Shown in pieces: positions 35,451 through 44,045 of a stretch of 64,000 bases of DNA. This stretch comes from Amycolatopsis iheyensis. GTDB lineage: Bacteria; Actinomycetota; Actinomycetes; Mycobacteriales; Pseudonocardiaceae. Below the pieces are notes generated by a model. It was not told the origin of the DNA and did not search any database. It worked only from the letters and a program-made list of their open reading frames with translations. How positions within the stretch are numbered: position 1 is the first letter of the stretch; the number at the start of each line of letters is the position of its first letter. Made by a program: the position numbers and the translations under genes. The stretch lies in assembly GCF_024703995.1 (NCBI RefSeq), contig NZ_JAMXQV010000021.1:1-64000 (forward strand), in the 5' to 3' direction.

Positions 35451-35618
35451 TCAGTGGCCACCCGGCCCGGGCTCCGGGACGTCGCCGATGTACGGCCCGC
35501 TGCCCACGCCGCCGACCGGTGACGGGTCGGTCGAGGGGCCGGTCGCCGCGGAGGCCGTCGAGCCGAGCACGGTCAGCAGGGCCGCGATGATCAGGGCGGC
35601 CGCTCCAGCATGTTTCAT
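35451..35618 (-). CDS. small secreted peptide of 55 residues
   Basis: The sequence MKHAGAAALIIAALLTVLGS begins a clear Sec signal ending in TASA; the mature part is about 31 residues, rich in Gly, Pro and Ser (PSPVGGVGSGPYIGDVPEP). ATG 35618 is preceded by GAAGGGGAAG, a good RBS. A longer frame covers the same bases in another register but lacks such features. It lies 92 bases downstream of the DUF6351 gene stop, on the same strand. Function unknown; no cysteines or leader-peptidase motif suggest a modified peptide. Confidence 0.6.
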   Translation of the reverse strand: MKHAGAAALIIAALLTVLGSTASAATGPSTDPSPVGGVGSGPYIGDVPEPGPGGH

Positions 35619-35710
35619 CGTTCACTTCCCCTTCGGTCGCCGCCATCGTGCCAGTTCCGGCTTCCCTCCCGCTTCCGTATCCGCGGAACGCCGCCGTTCG
35701 GCCCAGTGGA

Positions 35711-37852
35711 TCACCGCGGCTTCGTCGGCGGGGTGGTGCCGCTCCGCTCGTCGCCGTAGCTCAGCCAGGTGCCGATCGGGGCGTGCTGCCCGACGCCCGG
35801 GCGGCTGTAGTCGCACACGCCGCCGGGGAACGTCGCCCGCAGCCGCTGCCGGTCCGCCGCGGTGAAGGTGACCGGGTAGTCGCGGAAGTCCAGCGGCTTG
35901 AGCCGGCACTTCAGCACGTCGAGGGCCAGGCTCTCGCCCGCGACCAGGCGCGTGTTGGCCGCCACCGGGTACTGCGCGCCGCACTGGCCGCTCGCCGGGT
36001 ACGTCAGCTTCTCGGTGACGCGCGACGCGGCCGTCAGGTAGCAGCCGTCGCCGAGGTCGCGCGGGCGGTTCGCCAGCACCTTCTGCTGGCGGCTGCGGTG
36101 CGAGCCGTCGGCGTCGACCGCGGTGAGCCAGCGGTCCATGGCGTCGAGCTCGTAGGCGCTCGCGGTCGCCGCTTCGGCGGCGGTCGGGTGGTTTTCGATG
36201 ATGACCTGGTTGCCCGCGGTGCCGTTGGCCTTCAGGAGCCGTTGCCGCAGCACGTAGGACCACTCGGTGGTGTGGATGTCGTTGCCGAACCCGGCGAAGT
36301 CGAGATCGGTCCGCTGGTCGATGATCGGCGTCTCCCGCAGGCCCTGCGACGCGGAGTTGACGAGGTCGTCGGCGTACACCGCGTCGAGCGCCTTGGGATC
36401 GGCCGCGATCCGCTGCGGCACGGGTGATCCGGTGTAGTCGAGGCCGCCGATGGTCGCGTTGAGGTCGGCGAACTGCGCCGCGGTGATCGTCCCGGCCTTC
36501 AGCGCGGCCAAGCCGTACTGGACGCCGGTGGTGTCCAGCGGGCTGCGGACGAACCCGGTCTTCGGGTCCCGCCCGAGCTGGTTGGCGATCTGTTCGTTCG
36601 AGTTGCACTTGACGCCGCGCGGGTTCGTGACCGGGTCCCACCGCGCCGAGACCGGGATGGCGGCGTTGCAGCTGCCGGTCGCGGTGGCGCGGTTGGCGAA
36701 GGTCTTGTCCCAGGAGACGCAGGTGTCGTAGCTGCCGAAGCCGGCGACGGCCTGCTTCTGCGCCGCGGTGAACGACGCGCCCGGCCCGGCGAAGTAGCGT
36801 TCCAGCAGGCGGCAGTCCGACACCGGGCCGCCGGTGCTCAGCGGGTCCGGGAACGAGACGCCGGGGATGATGCCGTCGACGATGCCGGGGTAGTTCTCGG
36901 CGATGTCGTACTGCTGGATCGCCCCGCCCGAGCCGCCCCAGCCGATGGTGTGCGCGACCGGCCCGTAGGTCTCGATGAAGTGCTCCTTGACCATCATCGC
37001 CGCTTCGGCCGAGATGATCGGGCTGCAGTTGTTGTCGAGCACGTTGAGGCTCGACGAAGTGACCGCGTAGCCCTGGGCCAGGAACAGGTCGTTGACGACA
37101 CCGCCGGTCGAGTTGCCCTGGTGGTAGCCGGCGTTGCAGCCGCCGCCGAAGGTGTAGACCAGCTTCCCGTTCCAGCCGCGGTCGGGCGTGACGGGCGACG
37201 GCGTGCCGTCGTAGAGCGCCGCCATCTCGTAGACGGCGCGGTCGATCGTGCCGCGTTCGACGCGGACCACGTACGGCACCGCGTGCCCGCCGACGGTGGC
37301 CGTCGCGAGGTCCGCGGGCCGGGTCGCCGGATCCGCCAGCGGCGCGAACACCCCGGTGGTGGTCTTGTACTGGTAGCTCACCTGCGTCGGGGCGCTGCAG
37401 AGGGGCTGCTGCGCGGCGGGGAGGCCGAAGGCCTGGGTCTCGCAGTAGAACGGGCGCTGCTGGGTGCCGGAGAAGACGGGCCCGGTGATCGGGTGGTTGG
37501 TGACGCGCAGCTCGGCCCGCCGGTCCGGGCCGTGGCCGCTCGTCCGGGCGCTCAGCTCGTTGGCGCCGTCACGCAGGCCGGTCACCAGGCCGAGCAGGCT
37601 GCCGTCGGGCTGGGCGTGGAAGCTCGAGGTGACGTCGTGGCCGTTCGCGCTGACCCGCGTCCTCGGTGGCGCGACGACCTTGACCAGGACCTGTCCCCCG
37701 CTGACGAGCGCGGGCCGCGGGTTCGACACGGTCTCGATGGTCAGCTGCCGCCCCGCCGAGGTGTCGGCGACGGCGGTCGCGGTCCCCGCGAGGAGCAGGG
37801 GCGCGGTCAGGGCCGCGACCGCGAGGGATGAGCGCAAAGGACGGTTCGCCAA
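35711..37852 (-). CDS. secreted DUF6351-family protein
   Basis: Large secreted protein (713 aa), probably an alpha/beta hydrolase-like enzyme: WGGSGGAIQQY resembles a Ser elbow, and FGGGCNAGYHQG lies upstream of it. Several Cys pairs suggest disulfides. I assign the TTG at 37852 as start, since AGCGGAG lies seven bases upstream and the signal peptide (ANRPLRSSLAVAALTAPLLL, cleavage after AVA) follows at once; upstream codons are not protein-like. Family members are annotated DUF6351; substrate unknown, with tannase- or feruloyl-esterase-like activity possible. The 271 bases upstream show only GC-rich sequence without a clear operator. Confidence 0.8.
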   Translation of the reverse strand: MANRPLRSSLAVAALTAPLLLAGTATAVADTSAGRQLTIETVSNPRPALVSGGQVLVKVVAPPRTRVSANGHDVTSSFHAQPDGSLLGLVTGLRDGANELSARTSGHGPDRRAELRVTNHPITGPVFSGTQQRPFYCETQAFGLPAAQQPLCSAPTQVSYQYKTTTGVFAPLADPATRPADLATATVGGHAVPYVVRVERGTIDRAVYEMAALYDGTPSPVTPDRGWNGKLVYTFGGGCNAGYHQGNSTGGVVNDLFLAQGYAVTSSSLNVLDNNCSPIISAEAAMMVKEHFIETYGPVAHTIGWGGSGGAIQQYDIAENYPGIVDGIIPGVSFPDPLSTGGPVSDCRLLERYFAGPGASFTAAQKQAVAGFGSYDTCVSWDKTFANRATATGSCNAAIPVSARWDPVTNPRGVKCNSNEQIANQLGRDPKTGFVRSPLDTTGVQYGLAALKAGTITAAQFADLNATIGGLDYTGSPVPQRIAADPKALDAVYADDLVNSASQGLRETPIIDQRTDLDFAGFGNDIHTTEWSYVLRQRLLKANGTAGNQVIIENHPTAAEAATASAYELDAMDRWLTAVDADGSHRSRQQKVLANRPRDLGDGCYLTAASRVTEKLTYPASGQCGAQYPVAANTRLVAGESLALDVLKCRLKPLDFRDYPVTFTAADRQRLRATFPGGVCDYSRPGVGQHAPIGTWLSYGDERSGTTPPTKPR

Positions 37853-38123
37853 CGGACACTCCGCTCGCTCGTGGCGTCGCGTCGTCGCGACACCGGGCAG
37901 CTGCCGGTATAGCACCCGCACCCCGACCTGAACAACGAAGCGGGAAGATGAGGTCGGTACGGGGGTCGCCTCGCGGCGAAAGGCACAACACGGCTCCTGC
38001 GTGACCGGTATTCCGTGAAGGCAAGGGGTGAGGCCCGGGGACACCGCCGTACCGACAGCCTGTACAACGCCACGGCCCCGCCGATGTTCCGGGCGGCCGG
38101 CGTGACGTGCGTCGCGGGCCGGC

Positions 38124-38372
38124 TCAGCCGCCCCGGGGCCGGAAGTCGCGTTCGCTTTCGATCTCGCCGTCGGGGGTGTGCACCCAGTGGCCGACCCGGC
38201 GTTTCTTCGCCGCCTGCCGCCCCGCGACGATCGCGTCGACGCGGCGCGGGGAGGTGTTCGAGGCGCGGGTGCCGCCCTCGACCCGGTTCTTCCACAGGCC
38301 GTCCTCGTAGACGGTGTGCACGTCTCCGTCCGCCACGATGCTCCATTCGGGTCGGTTCGGCGTCCCCTGCAC
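38124..38372 (-). CDS. DUF2188-domain protein
   Basis: Short protein (about 82 aa). WSIVADGDVHTVYEDGLWKN, then a Lys/Arg-rich stretch with DAIVAGRQAAKKRRVGHWVH and TPDGEIESERDF at the end match the DUF2188 pattern: a small beta-alpha-beta unit. The start is uncertain; GTG 38372 or GTG 38381 are both in frame and neither has a good RBS. Function is unknown. It is transcribed alone. Bases 38382-38583 contain no other gene I can support. Confidence 0.62.
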   Translation of the reverse strand: MQGTPNRPEWSIVADGDVHTVYEDGLWKNRVEGGTRASNTSPRRVDAIVAGRQAAKKRRVGHWVHTPDGEIESERDFRPRGG

Positions 38373-38583
38373 AGGGGCCACCCGCGGTGGGCCGGCGCGT
38401 CCGGAGAGCTGAAGACGAACCGGCGAACCGCTTACCCGGCCGGCGCGGCAGACAAACCCGGGACTGCGCCATCCGGGTGAGCCTGGCGTGTTGACTGGTG
38501 CGCCACGCGGCACACGACTCCACCGGCACCGCCCGGTTGTGCGCGAGTTCTTGCGTGCCACCGGTTTCACCGCCGGCGGTCGG

Positions 38584-39405
38584 TCAGCCGGGCTGCGCCC
38601 CGAACCGGTACCGCGCGATGCGGGAAGACCGCCGCATCCCCGGCACCAGGTTCAGGAGCCGGTACACGCGCCGCACGGTGGCGGGCGCCTTCGCCATCAG
38701 CACGGGCGAGTCGTTCATCGGCGCCTCGTCGACGTACTCGAGCCGAGGGTGCCAGCCGGCCAGCTCGGCCGGATCGTCGAAGCCACACCGGAACCGCGTG
38801 CCGTACCTGCGCAATGCCGGGTCCCAGCCCGAGGTGCGCCACGCCCGGACGGACACCGTGTCGAGCTGCACCTGACCGGCGGGGAAGGCGTCGACGACGG
38901 CGGTGAGCAGCCGGCGCACGTCGGTCTCGGCCAGGTACGGCACCAGTCCCTCGGCGACCACCAGCACCGGCCGGCCACGCGGGACGCGGTCCAACCAGGT
39001 CAGGTCGGTGACGCTGGAGCCGATCAGCGTGGCGTGCTCCCGGGAAGGCAGGATCTGCCGCCGCAGCGCGATGACGGCCGGGTAGTCCAGGTCGTACCAC
39101 TCGACCGTGCCGGGCGGGTCGAGCCGGAGCACCCGGGCGTCGAGACCGCAGCCCAGGTGCAGCACCACGGCGTCGGGGTGGCCGGCGAGGAAGTCACGCG
39201 CCCAGTCGTCGTGGGCTTTGGCACGCACGACGGCGACGAGGCCCAGCTGGCCGGCGCCGAACGGCCGCCGGTCGTAGCCGGGGTCGAGCTGCCGCATCGC
39301 CCGCTCGGCGTACTCGTCACCGAGGATCGGGTCCGGCAACCTGGTGTCCAGCGCTTTGGCCCGCAGCACCGGAACGAGCGTCTTCTGCGCGCCGACGAGC
39401 CCCAT
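38584..39405 (-). CDS. class I SAM-dependent methyltransferase (PPM1/TcmP-like)
   Basis: A 273-residue methyltransferase of the leucine-carboxyl-methyltransferase group, in which actinobacterial members often carboxyl-methylate small molecules. SAM motif I is VVLHLGCGLDARVLRL, the next acidic loop is WYDLDYPAVI, and VAEGLVPYL is the family motif IV. ATG 39405 gives a normal N-terminus. The palindrome ACCGCCGGCGGT (38569-38580) just after the stop may help termination. It stands alone; the 158 bp to the next gene contain a perfect GTCCACAGTGGAC palindrome (39436-39448). Substrate unknown. Confidence 0.83.
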   Translation of the reverse strand: MGLVGAQKTLVPVLRAKALDTRLPDPILGDEYAERAMRQLDPGYDRRPFGAGQLGLVAVVRAKAHDDWARDFLAGHPDAVVLHLGCGLDARVLRLDPPGTVEWYDLDYPAVIALRRQILPSREHATLIGSSVTDLTWLDRVPRGRPVLVVAEGLVPYLAETDVRRLLTAVVDAFPAGQVQLDTVSVRAWRTSGWDPALRRYGTRFRCGFDDPAELAGWHPRLEYVDEAPMNDSPVLMAKAPATVRRVYRLLNLVPGMRRSSRIARYRFGAQPG

Positions 39406-39563
39406 GCCGGAGAGCCTACGCCTGTCCGCGGTGGTGTCCACAGTGGACGTCAGGGTGCACTGGTGGCCACCGCCTTCAGCACGGTGGTGAACTTCAAGCC
39501 CGCCCCGACCCGCGTCTCCAGTCCGTTGCCCGCGCAACGACGCGCACTCCCCACCCCTGAGCA

Positions 39564-41042
39564 CTACCCGCCGGTGAGCCCGAGCACCTGCGCGATCACG
39601 AACCTCGACACGGACCGGCGATGCTGCTGAACCCCCTGGGTCCACTTCATCCCGCCCCGGTAGTCGGAGGCGTTGTCGGTCACCCAGACCTTGATCCGAC
39701 GACGGCCCGCGCCGGCGTTGGGGGAACCCGCGGCCATCTGCGCCCAGTGGTGGCGGATCTGCGCTTCGACGAACGGCTGGTCGCTCTTCGTGTCGCACAG
39801 CAGCACGGTCTTCGCCATGGGAATCCGGTCCACCACCCGCTGCAGCTCGAACTGGGTGCCGCTGTTCGCCGGGCGGTAGCCGGACAGGTCCAGCACCGTC
39901 AGGTCGACCCGGGCGAGCAGGAGATCGACCGCCATCCGCCAGAAGCTGCCGTGGCAGAGCACCGCGCTGACCGGGTAGCTGCCGTACGGGTCGCGCACCT
40001 TCAGCGGGAGGTCGGTCACCTCGGCGAGACGGTACGCCCCCGGCGCGAGTGGCGTGGCGGGCCGGCCGGCGAGGCGCTCGCGGAACACCCTCGGCGAGGT
40101 GACGAACATCGAGTCGAGACCGCCGGTCCGGCGTGCCTCGCGCAGTTCCGCCGGGCTGACCGAGGCCGCGCTGCGCAGCAGGTGGACGTAACCGGCTTCG
40201 CGCCACGCCCCGCGCAGGAAGTCCCGCGTCCGGGCCTGGTTGTCGAACAGCCGGAGGTAGCCGATCTTCAACGGACCCCGGTTCAGCACGTTCCGCGTGG
40301 CGGACACCGGCCCGGCGCCCCGCATCAGCGTCCGCGGCCGGTCGAACACGACGGTGAGGTCCGGGATGAGCTCCGCCCTGCGGCCGTCCGCGTCCGGCCC
40401 GATCGAGGACAGCTTCGCCGACAGCGACGGATCTTCCGACCACTTCCGGACGTGCTGCGCCACCTGCCAGTGCCGGTACCGCCGGACCAGGGCGACGACC
40501 AGGAGGAGCACCACCGCCGAGAAGAAGACCGTCAGCCCGGGCACCCAGCCGGACGCGCTGCTCGACGCCCGCGCGACCACGACGGCCGCCCAGACCATCC
40601 CGGCCGCCACCGCCAGCACGACCACGAGCCGCACCAGGATCCGCTGCACGCTCCGGCCGTGCCCGGCGACCGCCTTGAGCGTGGCCAGCTGTCCGGCGCC
40701 CGGCGGCACGATCAGGGCGGCGAGCTCCGGGTTCCGGGCGACGCGGGCGTTGATCCGGCGTGCCTTGGCCCAGATGACGGCCTGGACGACGGCGGTGGCG
40801 AGCGCGGGCACCAGGACACTGCCGCAGAGCACGCAGGCCATGATGACCAGCCCGGTGGTGTCCGAGCGTTTCACCGACAACCGCAGCGCGGAGAACAGCT
40901 GGACGACGAGGTCGGCGCCGAAGAGCAGGATGAGCGCGCCGGACCCGCCGGACAGCACGACGGTGCGCAGGTTCTTCTTGACCATCCGCGCGGCGTCGGC
41001 TTGAGACCGCCGGAACCGCTCGGCAAGGCTTTCCCCGGCCAT
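39564..41042 (-). CDS. multi-pass membrane protein with C-terminal cytoplasmic domain
   Basis: A 492-residue protein I cannot assign to a named family. Four hydrophobic segments are visible (about 28-50, 60-85, 130-155, 165-190), followed by a soluble domain of 280 residues. In that domain LTVLDLSGYRPANSGTQFEL then VLLCDTKSDQPF and RIKVWVTDN look like alternating strands and helices of a Rossmann- or TIR-like fold with a conserved Glu after GTQF. ATG 41042 follows GGTGAG; upstream codons read as antisense. Its design resembles the protein at 44707-46086. A sensing or signalling role is only a guess. Confidence 0.6.
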   Translation of the reverse strand: MAGESLAERFRRSQADAARMVKKNLRTVVLSGGSGALILLFGADLVVQLFSALRLSVKRSDTTGLVIMACVLCGSVLVPALATAVVQAVIWAKARRINARVARNPELAALIVPPGAGQLATLKAVAGHGRSVQRILVRLVVVLAVAAGMVWAAVVVARASSSASGWVPGLTVFFSAVVLLLVVALVRRYRHWQVAQHVRKWSEDPSLSAKLSSIGPDADGRRAELIPDLTVVFDRPRTLMRGAGPVSATRNVLNRGPLKIGYLRLFDNQARTRDFLRGAWREAGYVHLLRSAASVSPAELREARRTGGLDSMFVTSPRVFRERLAGRPATPLAPGAYRLAEVTDLPLKVRDPYGSYPVSAVLCHGSFWRMAVDLLLARVDLTVLDLSGYRPANSGTQFELQRVVDRIPMAKTVLLCDTKSDQPFVEAQIRHHWAQMAAGSPNAGAGRRRIKVWVTDNASDYRGGMKWTQGVQQHRRSVSRFVIAQVLGLTGG

Positions 41043-41226
41043 CGACTCACCGCCCTCGCACCCGCCGGTCGAGTCGGGCCGCACCGCGGATTCGTTACAG
41101 GGCTGCCACGCGGTGAACATCCGGACCACGCGGCTGGGTGCCGCGGCCGGCTGGTGCCGAGTTCTCCGCCCCTGATCGCGCAACGCTTTTCTGCGTGCGC
41201 TGAGCCGTGCGAGGGTGGGGGTTGCC

Positions 41227-41313
41227 ATGGCGCGGATCTGCTTGCTCGGCGAAGTACAGCTGCTCGACGGCGACCGTTCGGTTCCGCCCGGGCACGCCCG
41301 CCAACGCTGCGTC
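41227..41313 (+). pseudogene. N-terminal fragment of a SARP-type regulator
   Basis: From the ATG at 41227, ARICLLGEVQLLDGDRSVPP followed by GHARQRCV matches the start of SARP/AfsR winged-helix domains. After about 29 codons the frame becomes Arg/Gly-rich and loses all similarity, and the next gene begins antisense at 41449. This is a remnant left by deletion or frameshift. The exact end of the homologous part is approximate. Confidence 0.5.
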
Positions 41314-41448
41314 GGCGCGGTGGTTCGTCGGGCGCTCCGGGCGCGGGTGGTCGCCGGCCGGCAAGGCCGGCCAGGAGGATCGAGCTCCGGAGGTGGTTGT
41401 CATCGTCGAGCGGGGTGCACCGCCGGCGGCGGTGCGGGTGGGGACGCT

Positions 41449-42861
41449 CTACGAGCGGCTCGCGACCACCTCCTGAAGCCGGGCGAGGATCAGGTCGATG
41501 TCGCCGGTCGTCGTGCGGTGGTTGGTGACGCAGGCGCGAAGGCCGTGCCGGCCGCCGAGCAGCACCGGCCCCAGCAGGGCCGTGTTCTCCGCGGCCAGCC
41601 TTTCCAGCAACCGGGTCTGCTCGGTCCGGGACGCCCCGTCGACGGCGAAGCAGACCGCGGTGAGGGTGACGGGCGCGAGCAGCGTGAGGCCGTCGACGGC
41701 TTCGATCCCGCGGGCGAAGTGCTGCGCCAGTTCGAGCGTCCGGCGGGTGGCGGCCCGGAACGAGTCCACTCCGAACACCTGCAGCGCGCTCCACACCTTG
41801 AGCGCCTTGAAGTTGCGGGAAAGCTGGGGCCCGTAGTCCATGTAGTCGGTCAGCAACGGGTCTTCGGCCACCGTCAGGTACGACGAGTCGAACGCGTACG
41901 CCGCACGCAGCTTCGCGCCGTCGCGCACCAGCAGGCAGCCGGCCTCCAGCGGTGCGAACAGCAGCTTGTGCGGGTCGAGGGAGATCGAGTCGGCGCGGGC
42001 CGCGCCGCCCATCAGCTCCCGCATTTCCTCGCACAGCAGGAAAAGGCCGCCGTAAGCGCCGTCGACGTGCAGCCACAGCTCCTGTTCGGCGCACAGGTCG
42101 GCGAGCGCGTCCAGCGGGTCGACCGAGCCGGTGGCCACGGTGCCGCACGTCGCGACGACGCACCACGGCTGCCGGCCGGCCCGCCGGTCCGCGTCGATCG
42201 CCGCGGTCAACGCGCCGACGTCCAGCCGGTTCCGCTCGTCGGTGGCGATGTGCCGGACGTGGTCGAGCCCGATGCCCAGGATGGCCGCGGCCTTGTCGAC
42301 GCTGCGGTGGGCTTCCACCGAGGTGTAGACGACCAGCGGCGGAGCCGGGCGCTGGAGCCCGGTTTCGCGGAAGCCGGGCACGCGGTCGGCGAGCGCCGTG
42401 GCCATGGCCTGCACCGTCGCCAGTGAGCCGCCGCCGGTGAGGATGCCCTTGGCGGACGCCGGGAACCCGACGACCGAGGCCAGCCACTCCAGCACCGCCC
42501 GCTCCACGACGCTCGCCGCCGGGGACAGCTGCCAGAAGTTGCAGTTCTGGTTGATCGTCGCGGCGACGGCTTCGGCGTAGGCGGCGACACCGTTCGGCGG
42601 CCCGAGCACGTAGGCGAGGAAGCGGGAGTGCGCCACGGTGGTGGAGCTGGGCAGGATCGTGTCCTCGAGCCGGTCGAACAGCCCGTCGACGCCGATTCCA
42701 TTATCCGGCAACGAATCCGCGAGCAGCCGGGTGAGCTGCTCGCGGTCGGGCGCCGGCAGGACCTGCGCGTCGGGCAGATCCCGCTCGTACCGGTCCAGCA
42801 ACGCCACCAGCCGCGTGCCCGCCGTGGCCCGCTCCTCATCGGTCAACACCAGCTCACTCAT
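41449..42861 (-). CDS. PLP-dependent group II decarboxylase
   Basis: A 470-residue decarboxylase of the aromatic-L-amino-acid/glutamate/2,4-diaminobutyrate group. PLP-binding Lys299 is in SLDPHKLLFAP, Asp267 in HVDGAYG binds the pyridine nitrogen, and His185 in VEAHRS stacks on the ring. Substrate choice (aromatic amino acid, diaminobutyrate or other) cannot be read reliably. The ATG at 42861 or a GTG three codons upstream could be the start; TATAGC about ten bases ahead looks like a -10, so the message may be leaderless. It is divergent from an Lrp regulator with two matching 13-bp sites between, so the amino acid may itself be the inducer. Confidence 0.88.
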   Translation of the reverse strand: MSELVLTDEERATAGTRLVALLDRYERDLPDAQVLPAPDREQLTRLLADSLPDNGIGVDGLFDRLEDTILPSSTTVAHSRFLAYVLGPPNGVAAYAEAVAATINQNCNFWQLSPAASVVERAVLEWLASVVGFPASAKGILTGGGSLATVQAMATALADRVPGFRETGLQRPAPPLVVYTSVEAHRSVDKAAAILGIGLDHVRHIATDERNRLDVGALTAAIDADRRAGRQPWCVVATCGTVATGSVDPLDALADLCAEQELWLHVDGAYGGLFLLCEEMRELMGGAARADSISLDPHKLLFAPLEAGCLLVRDGAKLRAAYAFDSSYLTVAEDPLLTDYMDYGPQLSRNFKALKVWSALQVFGVDSFRAATRRTLELAQHFARGIEAVDGLTLLAPVTLTAVCFAVDGASRTEQTRLLERLAAENTALLGPVLLGGRHGLRACVTNHRTTTGDIDLILARLQEVVASRS

Positions 42862-42887
42862 GGGTAGCACGCTATAGCGAGAAGCCC

Positions 42888-42941
42888 GGCATGCGATGCC
42901 ATCTTTGACCTTGGTTCGACGGAGTCATGGCATAGTGTGCC
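42888..42941. promoter_or_regulatory. two Lrp-type sites between decarboxylase and lrp genes
   Basis: GGCATGCGATGCC (42888-42900, perfect dyad) and GGCATAGTGTGCC (42929-42941, partial dyad) share GGCAT-N3-(A/G)TGCC-like form and lie 41 bp apart centre to centre, about four helical turns. One is next to the decarboxylase promoter and the other overlaps the start of the lrp gene. This is how an Lrp octamer would bind one face of DNA. Confidence 0.6.
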
Positions 42942-42942
42942 C

Positions 42943-43374
42943 ATGGATCGGACCGATCGCGCAATCATCCGCCACCTGCAGGCCGACGGCCGGCTCACCA
43001 ACACCGAGCTGGCCGACATGGTGGGCCTGACGCCGTCGCCGTGCTTGCGGCGGGTGCGCGCACTGGAGGAGTCCGGCGTCATCACCGGCTACCACGCCGC
43101 CGTCGACGCCGCCGCGCTCGGCCGGGGGTTCCGCGTTCTCGTGCACATCGAAATGGCCACCCAGGACATCGCCACGATCGAGGCCTTCGAAGCGCGGATC
43201 GCGGAGGTCGACCAGGTCGAGCAATGCTTCCGGTTGTTCGGCCAGCCCGACTACCTGCTGTGGGTGGGAGTCGCCGATCTGGCGGCGTACGAGCAGCTGT
43301 ACATGACCGTGCTGACCCGCTTGCCCGGTGTCGCGCGCACCAACTCGCAGTTCCCGATGAAGACGGTGAAATGA
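42943..43374 (+). CDS. Lrp/AsnC-family regulator
   Basis: Single-unit Lrp protein of 143 residues. HTH: LTNTELADMVGLTPSPCLRR, followed by the linker GVITGYHAAVDAAALG and a RAM domain with GQPDYLLWVGVADLAAYEQL at the ligand side. The ATG at 42943 lies directly after CATAGTGTGCCC, which suggests a leaderless message; a GTG two codons earlier is possible. It faces the PLP decarboxylase and most likely controls it in response to the amino acid substrate. A short stem, AGGACG-N7-CGTCCT (43427-43445), after the stop may end the message. Confidence 0.9.
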   Translation: MDRTDRAIIRHLQADGRLTNTELADMVGLTPSPCLRRVRALEESGVITGYHAAVDAAALGRGFRVLVHIEMATQDIATIEAFEARIAEVDQVEQCFRLFGQPDYLLWVGVADLAAYEQLYMTVLTRLPGVARTNSQFPMKTVK

Positions 43375-43557
43375 ATGCCGGCCGCTGAGCGGACGGCGTA
43401 GCGTACCCCGGTTCTGTTTCGCGTGCAGGACGGCGGCGGCGTCCTCAGGGAAATGAGGCAGACCCCGGAAGTCCGAGGGGCAACACCCGCGCCATCGCCC
43501 GCAGGCCGACGTACTTTCGAGGACGAAGATCTTTTCGATTCCGAGAAAGGACACACA

Positions 43558-44028
43558 ATGGCGGGCAACCTCACCAGAAGCGCCATGACGGCAGCCGCCG
43601 CGGCGGCTGCCGTTTCCCTGCTCGGCGCCGTTCCGGCCGCCGCCGCGGACGTCCCCCGGCACTGCGTGCTGAACTCCGAAACCGGTGTGCAGCACTGTTC
43701 CACCGGGACACAGCGCTCGCTCGCGCTCGCGGAGGCCGACGGTCAGGTCGTGCAGGGGACCTTCTTCGACGGTCCCGACTACACGGGGAACTCGCTGACG
43801 ATCACCGGGCCGGAACTGTGCAAGAAGGACGGCTGGGTCAACTGGCAGTTCGACCTGGGCGACGACTGGAAGAACAAGATTTCGTCCGTGCAGCCGTGGG
43901 GTGACTGCTGGGTCTGGCTCTACCCGGAGCCGAACCTCGGCGGTGACCGCGACGGCCCGTTCAAGGAGAACACCGGCAACGTCGGGTCCTTCATGGACAA
44001 CCGCACCCAGTCCATCGGTTTCAGCTGA
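43558..44028 (+). CDS. secreted beta/gamma-crystallin-like protein
   Basis: Secreted 156-residue protein. The signal peptide (AAAAAAVSLLGAVPAAAA) is cut before Asp31. The mature part looks like a beta/gamma-crystallin domain of two Greek-key motifs: VQGTFFDGPDYTGNSLTITG and later WLYPEPNLGGDRDGPF with GSFMDNRTQSIGF. The segments NKISSV and DNRTQS approach the Ca2+-binding pattern of this fold. Four cysteines in the mature chain may form disulfides. ATG 43558 follows GAGAAAGGA. It is the first gene of a bicistron with an aerolysin-like protein 17 bases downstream. Such domains often bind membranes or protect secreted partners; function here is unknown. Confidence 0.72.
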   Translation: MAGNLTRSAMTAAAAAAAVSLLGAVPAAAADVPRHCVLNSETGVQHCSTGTQRSLALAEADGQVVQGTFFDGPDYTGNSLTITGPELCKKDGWVNWQFDLGDDWKNKISSVQPWGDCWVWLYPEPNLGGDRDGPFKENTGNVGSFMDNRTQSIGFS

Positions 44029-44045
44029 GCGAAGGAGTGACCACC

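Noticed and set aside
32513..35590. Open frame of 1025 codons antisense to metE
   Set aside because: Low-complexity product and a clear MetE on the other strand; it also runs through the riboswitch.
35410..35646. 78-codon frame on the minus strand over the small secreted peptide
   Set aside because: Arg-rich, no signal or RBS. The other register gives a perfect signal peptide with an RBS.
41458..42426. Continuation of the SARP-like frame through the decarboxylase region
   Set aside because: After about 29 codons it is merely antisense to the PLP decarboxylase and has no SARP or BTAD similarity.
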